Origin: Odontesthes bonariensis
Lineage: Eukaryota > Chordata > Actinopteri > Atheriniformes > Atherinopsidae
Assembly (NCBI RefSeq): GCF_027942865.1
Contig: NC_134515.1
Span: 29,130,449-29,194,448, forward strand
Length of the DNA: 64,000 nucleotides
Direction: 5' to 3'
The notes under the pieces were generated by a model. It did not search any database, had not been told where the DNA came from, and saw nothing but the letters and a program-made list of their open reading frames with translations. Made by a program: the position numbers and the translations under genes. Below, one piece after another: positions 47,830 to 61,400 of this stretch; position 1 is the stretch's first letter; each line of letters opens with the position of its first letter.

Positions 47830-48480
47830 ATAAAAAATAGTAATAATAAAAACGCTTTATTTGTTTATTTGCACTTTTCTTAACAATTTTGCAAAGTTTC
47901 TTACAAAAAAGAATAAGGTGAGTTAGAGTTGGATGGATGTTCACAGAAAACACAATAAATTGTATCAGATGTTGCCACAGGCTCTTCTCGAGAAGGAAAG
48001 TTTTAAGGAGGGACTTGAAGGTAGCTATAGATCTGTTGTGTCTGATTTCAGTGGACAATGAGTCCCATAAGATGGGGCGCTAACTTAAAAGGCCTGATCT
48101 CCCTTTGTAACAAGCTGAATCTGCGAATAGTTAGCTGGGAAGTATCTGCAGATCTCAGTGGTCGAGAGGAAACATAAGTCTGAGATGTATTTTGGGGAAA
48201 GGCCATTTAAGGCTTTGAGGGTGAGCAGTTAAGATTTTAAAATCAATATGACATCTAACAGGAAGCAAGTGCAGGGAGTCAAGCACTGGGATGATGGACT
48301 CTGTGATGAGTCTATCTGCACTGTTTTGAATCAACTGGATATGACAAGCAGAGATGTCACTGATACCTGAGTGTAACACATTACAGTGGACAAAAATAGT
48401 TAAAAACGTACCTTTCTGTAAGTCAGCAGTTGAAAGAAATGAACCCGATTTTTGAGATCGTCTTAAGTAGGAAAAAACAA
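47830..48480 (-). mobile_element. Old L2-like LINE relic
   Basis: The minus strand encodes fragments of the L2 ORF2 end: HIQLIQNSADRL, LDSLHLLPVRCHIDFKIL, and EIRHNRSIATFKSLLKTFLL. They appear in the right order but in different frames. Non-functional. Confidence 0.65.
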
Positions 48481-49429
48481 GACTGCACAAGTTTGAATTG
48501 ATTGTCAAAACTTGAGTAGCCCTCGGGTGGATTGTATTTGCTTGTTGAGAACCTTTATGCCTTTTCTTTGTACTCAGTGCTTTTTTTGCTGGCATGATCT
48601 CTGCCTGCCTTTGGATCTTATTTTTACCTGCTCCATGTTGGTCTTGTATTTTTTATTTTTGCTGAAATAAATGTTAGATTTTGGGCTTTAATACTGTTTT
48701 CAGTCTGATTTCTATACTTGAGTTAATTCCTGATAACCAACCATCATAAATGTGTAATTATGATCGGTGTCATTCATTTGAAAGTGTTGCTTTCAGTAAA
48801 GGTTTTTGCAGTCATGTCCTTATCAGTGAGATATATATATATATATTTTATTTTTTTTTTTGGCTCTTTGTTGAATCACATTATCTTTACCAAAAAATAA
48901 ATAGTCTCAAGTGGAGGATTTGAGGATAATCAGTCATCTCAGGATGTTAAATGAGGCTAAGCTTGAATAAATCATAAAATAAGTAACAGCAAGGAAGATG
49001 GGTGGTAGCATCAAGTATTTTATAATTTAATCCCTTTTGATAATGGAAAAACACAATGAGCTGTTCATCTGCAAGAATGAATAATTCATCTACTGCATCT
49101 GTCAAGAGCTCTTGTGTTGTCAGCATCAACACAAATAATCAAAGGGCAGCTAGAGTTGTTCGTGTGAATTCAGGGGACCCATTATACTGCAGTGAAGAGA
49201 CTGCTTATTCTTTCTTGACTATTAAGCCTCGCATTCTAATCTCCTCCAGAAGCTCCTTCACTGAAAACACAAAGTACAGCGCGGACTCTCTTACAACATG
49301 AGGCAGGAACACAGGAGATGGGTTTGAGCACATGTGACATTTTACTCCAGTACCCTCGAATGCAAAGTTTTGCTTTTGTTTTGTGATACAAAAAATTTCA
49401 TCTGCATAAATAAGTGTTGGAGTTGGAGT

Positions 49430-49491
49430 TGTGGTCTGGCCAGGGTGCACCCCGCCTCTCACCCAGCAGCAGTTAGAATAGGCCCAGCTTC
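49430..49491 (-). repeat. Fragment of a common dispersed fish repeat
   Basis: The minus strand reads GTGAGAGGCGGGGTGCACCC, a block often seen in dispersed fish repeats. A diverged copy on the + strand is at about 51180-51290 (GAGAGGTGGGTACACCCTGG). Confidence 0.4.
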
Positions 49492-49761
49492 CTGCATATT
49501 ATTGAACCATGTTAACATCATATAGCTCAAAAAGCATCTGCATGAGAACTCATTTTTCATTCTGATGCTGTAGCTTGTCACCAATTCTTTCATCATAAAT
49601 CTCCAACTGTAAAAAGTATACAAGCCTCAGTTTAGCTTTAAGCCTATTTGCAATATATTTTATTCAAGTAGAGAATATATAGATACAATAAACAGAATGT
49701 GTTCTATACATGGACAACATTTCCATGTAAGGGGACTGACTATGTTGGGATTCAGAGACAT
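49492..49761. repeat. Right arm of the inverted duplication
   Basis: Inverted partner of 45187-45437. The 4,054-bp spacer holds relics of Rex3 and L2 elements and no transposase. This favours an inverted segmental duplication over a transposon with long terminal repeats. Confidence 0.93.
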
Positions 49762-52700
49762 GTATCGGCATTGTCTGACGTTTATGTTTTTGTTTTAGCT
49801 GTATGTGTTATTTGACCGTAAAGCACTTTGAACAACTTTTGTTCTTGTTTTGTATGAATAAATTTAAATGAATAAACAGTGTTGGATGTACACACAATTG
49901 TTGCTGCAGGAATTGAAAAGGGTACGGAGTGCAAAAGCTGTCTCAGGTGAGTGTAAAAGGCGTCGAAGTCCTTGCTGTTGCAGGCCTGCGATTCAGTCAG
50001 ATCCTGCGCTTTTCACTTAATGTCATTCCACTTTTGTCTTTCCACATTTTTCTGTTAAATACAGTCCAAAATTTGTGCTTCTCAGTATCAGAATTCTAAA
50101 CAGACAACTTTCAGTATAACCAGCCCACATAGAAAAAAAGACTCCAAAACTTGGCACGTTTCTCAGTTTTCATTGGTAAAAAACTTTTTTGATGATAGTT
50201 CTCTTTATTCATCCACGAGTACTCTGCAAACTCACAAGATAGTTGTTTGCATGTTGCTAAATGTCAGGCTGGTTTAATGTCAGGGTGTCAATCCATTGGA
50301 AACAAAGAATATGCAGCAATAACACATATCATGACTTCCTGTGCCACTCATGCTCCGATACCATGCTCCCACAGTTACTGTTCAAACTGCTAACCCTCAC
50401 CTTATTGCTGTGAACTTACTGAGCCACATATAACCATCATAAAACCTTCAATGTGTTGTATCTATTATATCATATGCGTTTATACAAACACACAAGTCTG
50501 TTATTCTCAATACACTGGACATATACACAAAATCTACACAATGTATCATCTGTATTTCCTCCCTTTCTGAGTTACAGATGTGACACAAGAAGTTAAAACT
50601 TTCATCCAGGCAAGTAGCAACAGTAAAATGAGGCATATCGGTGGTTTTTGAAAAGGAGCAAATAAAAAAAAACTGAACACGAGTTGATACTTGCCAGGCA
50701 GGCTCTGTAACTGATCTCCTTTTGAGAATAATGCATTTCAGCATATCATGTCCTCAAGATGTCAGAAGATGTTTTATGAATATTTGGATATAGAATTTAA
50801 CATGGAAAATTATCACAAGTGAGTGAGCGGCTCAGCAGATTTGCACAGCGGTCAACCTCACTTTGCCCAGCCACAGCAAACAGTACTGTATTGACAAGTT
50901 GTTATCACAGTGGTGTACTTTGAACTTTTCTATGGCCTTCTGGTTTTAAATCAATACGATTGTCACAGATGTTTTGCTCACACTCTTTTAAATGCTCCAG
51001 TTCTCTCACGGACATCATTAAAGTTAACAAAGAACTTTGTTGGTTATACCATGTGAGTCTAGAATCAGATAAAACGTAAAAGAAAATGTATACAAAAAAT
51101 ATATTTGCACTGCTTAAAACACACATTTTTGTAAAAAAAATAATGCCATGCAACACTTCATAGGTATTCATCTATTCTTTCATTTTCCATGCCTGATACG
51201 TCCTATTCATGGTCTCGGGACTGGAATACATCCCAGCCGCTGTTAAGCGAGAGGTGGGTACACCCTGGGCAGGTCTTCAGTCCCTTCATAGATACATTCA
51301 GTGCAATTTATTCTCTCACCGGGGAACGTTTTTTTTCTTTCAAAACTCATAGAATCAATATGACCTTCTCATAATGGGTCTTAAAACCAATCAAGTGAAA
51401 GGCACAGTTCAATTAGAAACGTGAAATAGTCAGCTGGGATCGATACTTCCCACACTGCAATCACACCTCATAAAGAATGACACACAGTGAGTTCCCATGA
51501 ATCGATTCATTGTATGTTTTCATGTTTCAGGGAGCAACAGCAACATCATTTATGTGCTATAAATTCAAATTTTATAAGTTCCTGGAGGACAGGATTTTCC
51601 TTTTCATCCTCTCAATGTTTACTATCATTTGAGGTTTATTGCGATGCTGTACGTTTTCCAGAATGAAGTACCTTGAAGGAGACACATTATTCTCTTTTTT
51701 TTAACAAGCTGCCACAATTTCTTGAGGTCTTAATGAAATGCCAGTGATGGGCAAAGAAAGGAAAGAAACTCCAATGCTTTCTTAAGTATCTCCTTTAGTA
51801 TCTGCTTCGCTATCATTCTTTATGAGATAAAGGAGATCATTCTGTCCAACACTTCCCTGCGGACACAACTTTTATAGCAACGCGCATTATTTTCATCCAG
51901 TCGTAACTGTGTTTAATGTGCATAAACATTTAGACGAGAGGGCAAGCGTGAGCAGCTTGTGACACTCTAAAATTTTTCTTTCCTTTATTTGGTTAAGAAC
52001 TTTGATAATAAAGTAATATTCTGTATTACCTCTCATATGGCATACATAATACATATGACATAAACTTTTCTGTAACAGTGTGATAAGATTGCATTAGACG
52101 AGGTATCTAAAGCTCTTTTTGCAGAATATTTATCGAACATTTATTGTAGTTTCAGTGCTGCCGACCCACATGTTTTTTGTTTTGATTTTGATAAAGTTTG
52201 TTTCTTCAAGCTTTTAGATCCTGTTCTCTTTTTCCTCAAGCCACACATGGTGACAGCTTTAGAGCGTCGAGTAGCCCACCAACTCCAATCCACACTTCTC
52301 ATTGCCAGAGTCAGTTTCTTTTGAGATGGATTGTATTCAATAACCCTCAGATTACATTATTTTCATATGAGAGAGCATACGGTTTATAGCCTGAGAACTC
52401 AAACCAGCGCACTGAGCAAACAGAAGTCAGACAACCCAACACCAAACTGATTTAGCAACAACTGATTTAACAAAAATTACTGCCAATTCAAGTCTTCAAT
52501 GCTTATGTTTCCCTGACAGCAGTCCTGCCAGTTGGTACTTATCACTGTTTGTGGCATAATCTGGTTGCAAGCCATCCACTGAACTGGCCCAGTTTGTTAA
52601 AACACTGCAATGCAAAATATATACATATATATATACACCAGTCAGCAGGTTGAGACTCCAGTCCAAGCATTTCCTTTGTCGCATATAGGCTCAAATTCCG

Positions 52701-55700
52701 GGCTTCACTGTCTTTCTGTCCCTGTGTTGCAAGTTTTTAGAGGCTAAAATTGAACAAAGTCATTTTAATGATGTCAGTGCTGCTGATGGTGAATCTAATC
52801 ATAACTGAAAAATTGGAATCGCTAGCTTCATGCTGGGAGAAAATTGAATAAAGTCTTCAAGTGGATATATAAAAAAACATTAGAGGTTCATTGGGCAATG
52901 TAACAAGTCATGAGAATTTATTCTTAATACCAAAGCAAAGGGACTAGCAAAAGAGTTTTGACCTCCAACTTACAAGGTACAGCGAATGCGGGATAATTTC
53001 TCCATGTGTGGTGCTTTTTTGCAATGTATTCATATCTAAAAACTGTTGATTTTAGTTCCACTGTGACTAAAACATTGGTTTAAGAGATATGTAAATCATT
53101 GCACTTTGTTTTTATTTACATTTTACATAGAGTCCTGACTTCGTTTTTTTTCTCTCAAGCAAAATAATAAGAGAAAAATAATAACTGATGAAATTCAGTG
53201 TTTGGAGACTGTATCTGAACATAATGTCATGGCAACAGTTTCTGAAGTATTTCAGCCGCAACCAAAACACTTGATAGATTCAGCAGCAGAGGGATGATGC
53301 AGTTTCTAGAACTGAGATTGAATGGCCGAAAATAAAGAGACCCTCCACATTTTATCACAACGCACTTGTTTTCATTTGATTCCTTAACTTTAAAAAGCAT
53401 GCTGTCCTTTTATCTGCTAAGATAGAGAACGGAAAGCCATATTTGACTGATGAAAGAGTACAAAGGCTTGCACTCTTTATTATGTCTCAAACAAGCGGAA
53501 CTTAATTCTGCTAGACAATACAATTTTAATGCCTGGGTCAAGCTTATTGCAGCTCAGTGTACCAGGAGGTATACAATAACATGTCATTATTAATCTGCTC
53601 CTTTCCCCCTGATATTTGATGTTTGTGCCATAAGACAGTCACACTATTCAGAGACAACACGGGAAGCCGGACAGCCTCTCCCATTCTCTGGCGAAATTGC
53701 TACATCTTCAATGTTAAATTGACGATAAAACAGTTATTCACAAAACACAAGATATGCCCAATACTGCATTTACTTTCATAACTACAACATGTTGTCCTGT
53801 AGCTTAATGAAGTGATTTGTTCTCAAATCGCCGCCGTTCACTGAGGAAATCATGTTATGAAGCCGCCACTAACAGCCAGGCTTCCGAGCCGAGGGCTGCC
53901 CGGCTTCAAGGAGGGGGCGGGAGAGTCAAGTTTTTTTCTACAATTCCAGGTCATCATTGGCTAAATCGTCAAAAACTCATCACTTCCGAGGCTGCTCGGC
54001 GTCTCTGGGGGTAGATTAGACGTGGGCGTGTCAATATGAGGGGCTGTGTCGTGATGATTGGAGTAAGTGTTTGTCCATCATGAGAGATGTTGTGGCGGCC
54101 GAATTTTTAAGTGGGGAGAAGCACGCTGGAACTTCAGTCCCAAAGCGGATACGAAAGAGACTGGTTGTCTGTGAAAATGCTGTTGGAGTTTCACTCATTT
54201 CCCACCGTTTCCATTTCCATACTCACACACATACACTTTTGTAAATATTACATTGTAAATAAGAAACACATCCTTGTTTTTTAGAAGTTTTGTCAATCAT
54301 ATTCCTGTTGTGCATTTGTTTGTCGTGTCAGCTAGTAGTTTTGTCACAATGGCGTAATATGGGCTTCCCCTGTTTTAAAAGTCAGCAGCCGCCACTGCTG
54401 CAGAGTATTATATTAGTGTGCTGCTCATAAATAAGTTCTGTTTAGATGCCTAAAATACTTCTATATGAAATTCACAGCCTTGACATCACTCATTCTTTTC
54501 TGTTCCAGTAATTTTCTTTCAGAGTAGAATACCACATTACTGAATAGAGAATTGTTTTACATAAAAAAGGAACAAATAAGTGGGAAAAAATTCACCCTAT
54601 GGTTGTAAAGATTCACAGATATTTAATTGATACAAATGTAAAATGCGGATTCATTTGACACTGTCTTCTGAAGGAGTTTTTGCCTTGTTCAGATTTGATC
54701 TGATCCCAAGTGGACAGCACTGCATACGCAAATAAATGCACTCAGAATGGATTGAGGACGTATTCCGTTCCGATTTTTTTTGTTCATCTCTGCAGCAACA
54801 ATGAACAAAGCGGCTTTGTGTACAGCTCCAAATCTCAGAATCTGTTCCGTCAGTTCTTTGAGCTGCATTTCAACGGGCCTTGTCCAGAATGTTTAGAGCC
54901 AAGCCATTGATATTTCTGCTCCTCAGAACTGCAGTTTTAATGCAACATAGTGGAACGAGTGTTCCATGTTCCATGCCTTTTCAGAATGAAAACTGCAGAG
55001 TTTAAAAGCTTTTTATCAGCAGAGATGAGCATGACACGAACAAAGCAATAGTTTAATTGTTATACATATGTTTTACTGTTATATAAGTTGTGTTGGGCAC
55101 ATACGTTTTTCTTTTTTGTGACTCATTTGTTTTTACTTTTACTTATTACTTTTCCAATTTCCCTTTTATATTTATTTTGCTATTTCCTCACAAGTTTGCT
55201 TTGAGCCAGTTGCGTTTGAGACACAGTCAGTCCCCACACACGTAGTCGGCTGAGCCAATTAGAGCATTAGTTGTCTGCTTCTTCCCAATCCATTGCATAT
55301 TTCACCTCAATCTGTCTATGAACACATTTGAGGTGGGAAATAAACACTATAATTGTCAATTCTTCACTCGTTTCACATCTACAGGGACTGAGTGAAAGAC
55401 CCTTTCACTTTTCCAAAGAGGAAAGCCTGTATGTAATCCATCTCACATTACATCGCTGGCAGCTCTTGTCGGCATATAAAGTCTGCCACAAGCAGCCAAA
55501 TGTGTGTCCAAATGCACCTTATATTTCTGCATAGTTCTTGGCTCCAGGCCACAGTGCATGATGGTCCATGTCATCAGATTAGTTTACAGCTTCTGTACGC
55601 TACTTTTGGTGTCCCATGGAGCAAATTTATAGTGCACCATATAGTAGAAAAAAAGGTTTCGGTTGAAATTTTGAACAGCGCTACAAAATGGCTGACTCTC

Positions 55701-58288
55701 TACATAACAGACTAAATAGTCAATAAGTAGACATTTGGAACACAGCCTAGCGTTTAGCAATTGTGCAGTCTTAGTTCTGCAAACGTTTACGTTCGCGCTA
55801 AAACACAACACTGTTCCCCCGAGGCTAATGAGAATGGCATTCTCATAGAAATCAGTAGATCACCTGCCTAATGTAATGACAACCCATCCATTAACTATGA
55901 CATTTTGTTCCTGATCGGAAAGGTCAGCCTCATAGTCCTCGTCCCCCTAGTTTGGGGATCAGTATGATTTTTCTGTTTAGGACCTTTAACGTTGTGACAA
56001 AAAATTTAATTGTATTAAATCAAAAATCCCTCCAACACTAAATCCAAGCCAATAGAAAGGCTAAAACACATGTACATATTATTAATCCTTGTATAGGCTA
56101 TCCAGTTTAAATGGGATTGAAAACAGATTCTGCCGGGAAACTTTGGTCCCAAAAGAATTAAGTCAAATCTGGGTCCAAAGTAATATCCTTTTATCTCAGG
56201 CTGATTTTAATTTTAATTCAAAGTTGCACTGAGTGAAAAAGAACCAATAAAGGGGCAGAGACAAGGCTCCAATAGGATTATGGACAGTGAGAGTTGAACT
56301 CCTAGCTGGCTCGGCCTTGGACTTGGAAGCTGCCTCATAGTGACGTTAGGGGCAGATGGCCTCTCTCTCAGGCGTCAGGCATCAGCTGTTCACAAGCACA
56401 GATGAGGGATTTAGTGGTTGGACGCTGTGTCTAACACACAGTTCTCAGAGGGAAACCAGACATTTAACTCCAGACTCCAAGCTCCCTGTTGGATTTACTG
56501 GAATTTGACTAATCAATGAAGACATTTTGTTTCTCTCGTAAAGTTCGCAGTTACAGAAAGATATGAGTCATTGCAGGTAGGCTAAAGAAATATGATTCTT
56601 CTTTTCATATTTTCATTGTAGGCATTTTTATGTTTCCCGTGTAATTATTTCTATCTTTATTATTGTAGCTGAAAGAAAGAAGTTACAGAAATAATTATTT
56701 CCATTTCTCTAAACATTTACAAACTAATAGAAAATGAATCATTTAACCTGTTTCATAGCTGGGATTTATTCTATTTCATCACAAATGTTTAACTGTTGGA
56801 AAGTTTTTTTTGTTTTACACTTACCTGTGCAAGAGAATGCACAGTTGAGAGGAGGATCACTCATCTGCTAAAGCTCCTTTAATTCCATTTGCTGATCGTA
56901 GGATCTGCCTGAACAGCTTAGAATGTCTTTGCAGTAAGGCAGACCGCAGAGAAACTGTTGCACTATCAGCCAAGATAAGATGAGTCTGTAAATGTGATTC
57001 ATGCCTCCACATAGATGAAAATGTTTAGTCACTTAAGATAAAAAGATGTATTTTTTTGTATTTTAGTTTATGGCAATAGTAACACAAAGAAGCTTCCAAG
57101 TGGGGAAAAGTAACTAAGCACATTCACTTTAGTGTACTTAAAGTATATTTTACAACTGTATTTGTGCAATACCTGAAGACAGCAACTGTCCTCTGCTTTA
57201 TACTTGTAGTATACAGTTCAAAGCCATGGAACCTAACACTTTGTTAACTTTAGTCATGATAGTTGAAGGTTCAGGTTGAGAAATAATTACCTATTATTAT
57301 TGGTTCTTTACCAGTTGTAAGTACAGTTACTTGCATGATAATTAAACATATCTTAAAGCAAATATTAAGTCCTGAAATAATGTGTCAAATGCAAGTTTTT
57401 CAAGATCATTTCTCTCGTCTTCCTGTTTTGTTCCCTCCTTCTTTGTTTACAATATTACAACCCAAGCCACTTCATGTCTCACATGTCTCACACAAAAAAC
57501 GATATTTGACAAGTTGAGCAGATTTATATGTAAATTGATTATATCTTAAAAGAAAAAAGGGCTGTCCCATATTAAACTTTTCTAACAAACATAACAGCTT
57601 CAAAATGTCCTTATCTTTGAAAAGTTTGAACTATCTACTGAAAAGTCTTAGCTTGTTCTTCCAGTGGATAAGAAAGAGTAGGGTTTCCAAATAAAAGTAA
57701 TGTTAATCACAAATTCAACATTTTTGTTTTTGTTGAAGAAAATGAGAAAAACAGGTGTTCTAGATTTTCCTTTTCTTTTTCACAAAATTTGCAGTTTTCT
57801 CGTTGTTGAATTTTAATATCAGAAGTTCATTTGTTTGGATGAGTTATTGCTTTTTTAAGCTTAATTAAAAGTCCTGGGAACTTCCATTCTTGTTCTTGTT
57901 TTACTGTCCAGGTGTTTGTTTTCATTATATCATTTAGCAAACAGAGTACAAATCCACATGCCCTGAACAATGCGATGGCACAAAGTCACCGGGTCATTTC
58001 CTCATCTGCATCCTGTTCTTGAACAAAACAGAAACTTGGAGGGGATCCCTGGTTTCCTTCTGTGGTTCGCATGGGAAAGAGACATATCCTGTTATATTTT
58101 TTTTTCTCTTTTTTTTGTCAATGAATATGTCATTTGAAATCATGTTGAAATTTCAAATTAGAAATGGTATATTTCCAGGACAGAAACAATCGATGATTGA
58201 TAACTCTCAAGTCAGCAGCCTTGGTCAGAGATAGAACTGGACCTATGTTTGGCCCATGAAAGCTAAAATCTGTCTTTTTTTATTGCAG
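49762..58288. other. Large gene-poor interval before tmem198
   Basis: No coding frame, RNA gene or intact element was seen. A GC-richer stretch at about 53820-54170 is unassigned. About 57090-57190 (GTGGGGAAAAGTAACTAAGC and onward) resembles an hAT terminus. A GC-richer stretch at about 56280-56575 could hold a distal tmem198 promoter and leader exon. Confidence 0.4.
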
Positions 58289-58440
58289 GTGCACAACAGG
58301 AAACATTTTGGTGCATGCTCTTGATTTAGGAGCTTCCTCTTTCTCTAGACCCCATCTGCAGGATGTTCCAGTTTTCCTCCTTCAATGAACAGAGCAAATT
58401 CAAAGCAGCTGCACAGCAAAAAAGGCAATAATCCTCCAAG
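58289..58440 (+). other. tmem198: Probable 5' UTR part of the tmem198 start exon
   Basis: A polypyrimidine tract followed by TATTGCAG ends at 58288, and no ATG lies in frame between it and the start codon at 58441. This looks like a splice acceptor, so the exon carrying the start codon would begin at 58289 with about 150 bases of leader. That implies an upstream non-coding exon. A candidate donor follows a GC-richer stretch ending near 56575 (GCAG then GTAGGC), but nothing else supports it. Confidence 0.4.
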
Positions 58441-61400
58441 ATGGCAGACACTTCACTCTATATTACAGAGGAGCCTGGAGCTGGCTTAACTGAGGTGGAC
58501 ATATGTACTCTTGAGATTAATATACAATATGAAGTCATCCCATCTATTGTCTGCTATGTTTGCCTTTCATTCGGCCTCATCTACTGCTTTTTTGGTATGT
58601 ACTCAAAAACACATTTGATGCCAATATTTTGCAAGCTTGCTTCCATGTCATTGTGTTAACAACACCAACTGTTTTTAATGTTTCATCAGCTCACCTGATT
58701 CCTTAAATCCTCAGAGGCAGGTGTCTGAAGGCTGCCAGGGGTTTAGTGTGGATAAGCCCAAAGCTGGAGGGGCAGATGGCTAGTTCTGTGCCTGAATTTG
58801 ACAGAGGCAGCATATATGAAGTACCACCTGTTACACTGACTGACATGGTTTGAAACCTGACAGCATTGATGCAATCATTTTGTATTCTATGAGCCTAGAA
58901 TTATGGAGTTCTGAAAAAGAAATGCAGTATTATTTGCCCATCTGCTTTCACTGAGGGAATATGTGGAGAAAAACTCAATAATCATGACCTCCTTCCTAAA
59001 ACGTGATAATATGCAAACACACAAGCTGCCAAAGTCTATTAGAGGACAAGTGTTGCCTGTGATGAATATCGTGAATGTAAATCATTGTGAATGTGAAGAT
59101 AAATAACTGTAAGGTGCAGGCAAAGAGTTGTTGTTTTTTTGCTTAGGTTCGTTGTTGTGTGGACCAACTTTTTTTTTTATTGGATTTGTTATACATTAAT
59201 TCAGTTTTTCATGTTAAAAAGATATAAAACATTTATATGTTGGTACACTGTGTAGAATATGAATCTTCACCTTATTGCAGTGGAGGAGTTTCAATGCCCC
59301 AGGGATCCCAGGAGCTTTGTTGTTGGGGAAGCTTGCCCCTGTGCAGGATGAAAGGCCAAATGAAGTGCGTTTCAAATACCTTTACTGTTGATAGAAAATT
59401 CATGGGGCCTAAATAGCTCACACAGGTAAGGGAGAGCCTTGTGGTCAGACCTATTTCTATGGAGGAGGTGGTGGTTGGTGCTTGTCATGCTGGCAACTGG
59501 TGAACCTGATGGTGCACACATGAGGTGAATGAAGCCAACAGACTGAAGAAGTCCTACCAAGCTTGGTTAGCTCGTAGGTGCCTTAGTTTGTGGGAAGCTA
59601 CTGGGCAGGTACTGACAGGCCATGCAGAATGTGTCTGGGGCAGTTGCTGAAGTTTTGTGAAGCTATGGGAAATTTATTTTGGTTGGCTTCAAAGATATTC
59701 TGGCAAACAATCAAGCAGGGGAAGCAGTTAACAGTTAAGCAGTTGCTGACTACAACTGGGGATGTTGTCTAGCAACTGAAAGGATACTTTGAGGATTCTT
59801 TCAACCTAACTGATATGCCTTCCACGATGTAAGTAGAGGCAGGGGAGTGAGGGGGGTGAGGTGGGGTATTGCCAATCACAGAGGCTGAAGTTGCTGAGGT
59901 AGATAAACAACTCTGTGAAGCCTCAGAAGTGGAGAACCACCCTGAGTTTCCGATGACCCTGGATGTTGTTGGGCTATCCTGACTGACACTACTGTACGAC
60001 ATTGCACAGAGGTCTGGGACAATGCCTCTGGACTGGAAGACTGGGATTGTGATCCCTGTTTTTAAAAAGAGGATGTGCTCCAACTATAGGGGGATCACAA
60101 CAAAGGGCCCAAGGGTTTCCAGGGTTTCAGTCAGCTTGGGATTGCATATTTGCTTTTTGCAGATGGTGTAGTCCTGCTGGCTTTAACAAGAAGAGGCCAT
60201 GGTCTTCTTTCAGAAGATGGATTATCCATTCCAGGTTGGGGTTAAGTTGCTGCCTCAAGTGCCTTCAAGTTAAACTGAGTCTGGGTCTTGTTCATAAGTG
60301 TGGTTAGAAATGAGCCATAGATTGATAGGCAAACTGGGGAAGCACCTGCAGTGATGCAGATGTTGTACCAATCTGACACGATAAAGAGAGAGCTGAGTAC
60401 AATGGCAAGGCTGTCAATTTACTTGCTCTACGTTGCAGCCTTCATCTATCTATGGTCATGAGCTGTGGATATGACCAAAAGAGATTTTTATCAAAAATAC
60501 AAGCAACCAAAATGGTGGCCAGGTTCACCCTTAGGGATAGGGTGAGGAATTCGGTCATCCAAGGAGTGCTCAAAGTAGAGTCGCTGCTCCTCCGCTTTGA
60601 TTGGAGCCAGTTGAGGCGGTCATTTGGTCACAATGCCTTTCAGAGACCTCCAATGGGAGTAGGAGGCCCCAGGGCAGATCCAGGACCCACTGGAGAAATG
60701 ATAACTCTCAGCTGACTTTGGAACAATTTATTATTAATGTGACACAAGAAAGTATAAAACTTTAAAATGCATGTCACACTGCATACACTCAAAACAAATA
60801 TTTGAAACAATATTACAATAATCAAAAGAAACTTCTTCTTTATCTCTTTTTTCTTTTCTCCACAGCCACATATTAGTATGTAGTTTTATCTTGATGATTT
60901 CATTGTTATTTCGCAGAAGTGACATAATCTTCAATATGGTCAACATAAGGAGAACTGCAAAAACACAGATTCATTGATACATATGTGGCATACTTAGAAA
61001 TTCTGAGAATTGCCTCACTTTGTTTTATATGTCTCACTTCAGGGCAGTATTTTGTGCTTAAAAGAATCCATGTGGCCTATTAAAATATTACAGATAAGTT
61101 GAATTTGTACACATGCATTTTCAAATGGATTTGAAAATTCAAACTTTGTTATATTTTGACAGGTTATCGCTGCTTCAAGATGGTCATGTTCTTCTCAGGC
61201 TTCATGTTTGGCTCTACAGCTGTGCTCCTGTTTTACCACCATGAGCCTACATTAAATGCCCAGCTGGCACCAGAGACAAAGGTGGGCATCGGCCTGGGTG
61301 TGGGTGTGCTGTGTGGACTGACTACCATGCTGGTTTCCACGTTGGGACTCCTCTTCAGCGGCCTGCAGCTGGGAGGCCTTCACTCTCTCTTCATCCTGCT

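Noticed and set aside
45187-49761. A 4.6-kb transposon with 250-bp terminal inverted repeats
   Set aside because: The flanks show no target duplication, the ends are not typical, and the spacer holds only old LINE relics and no transposase.
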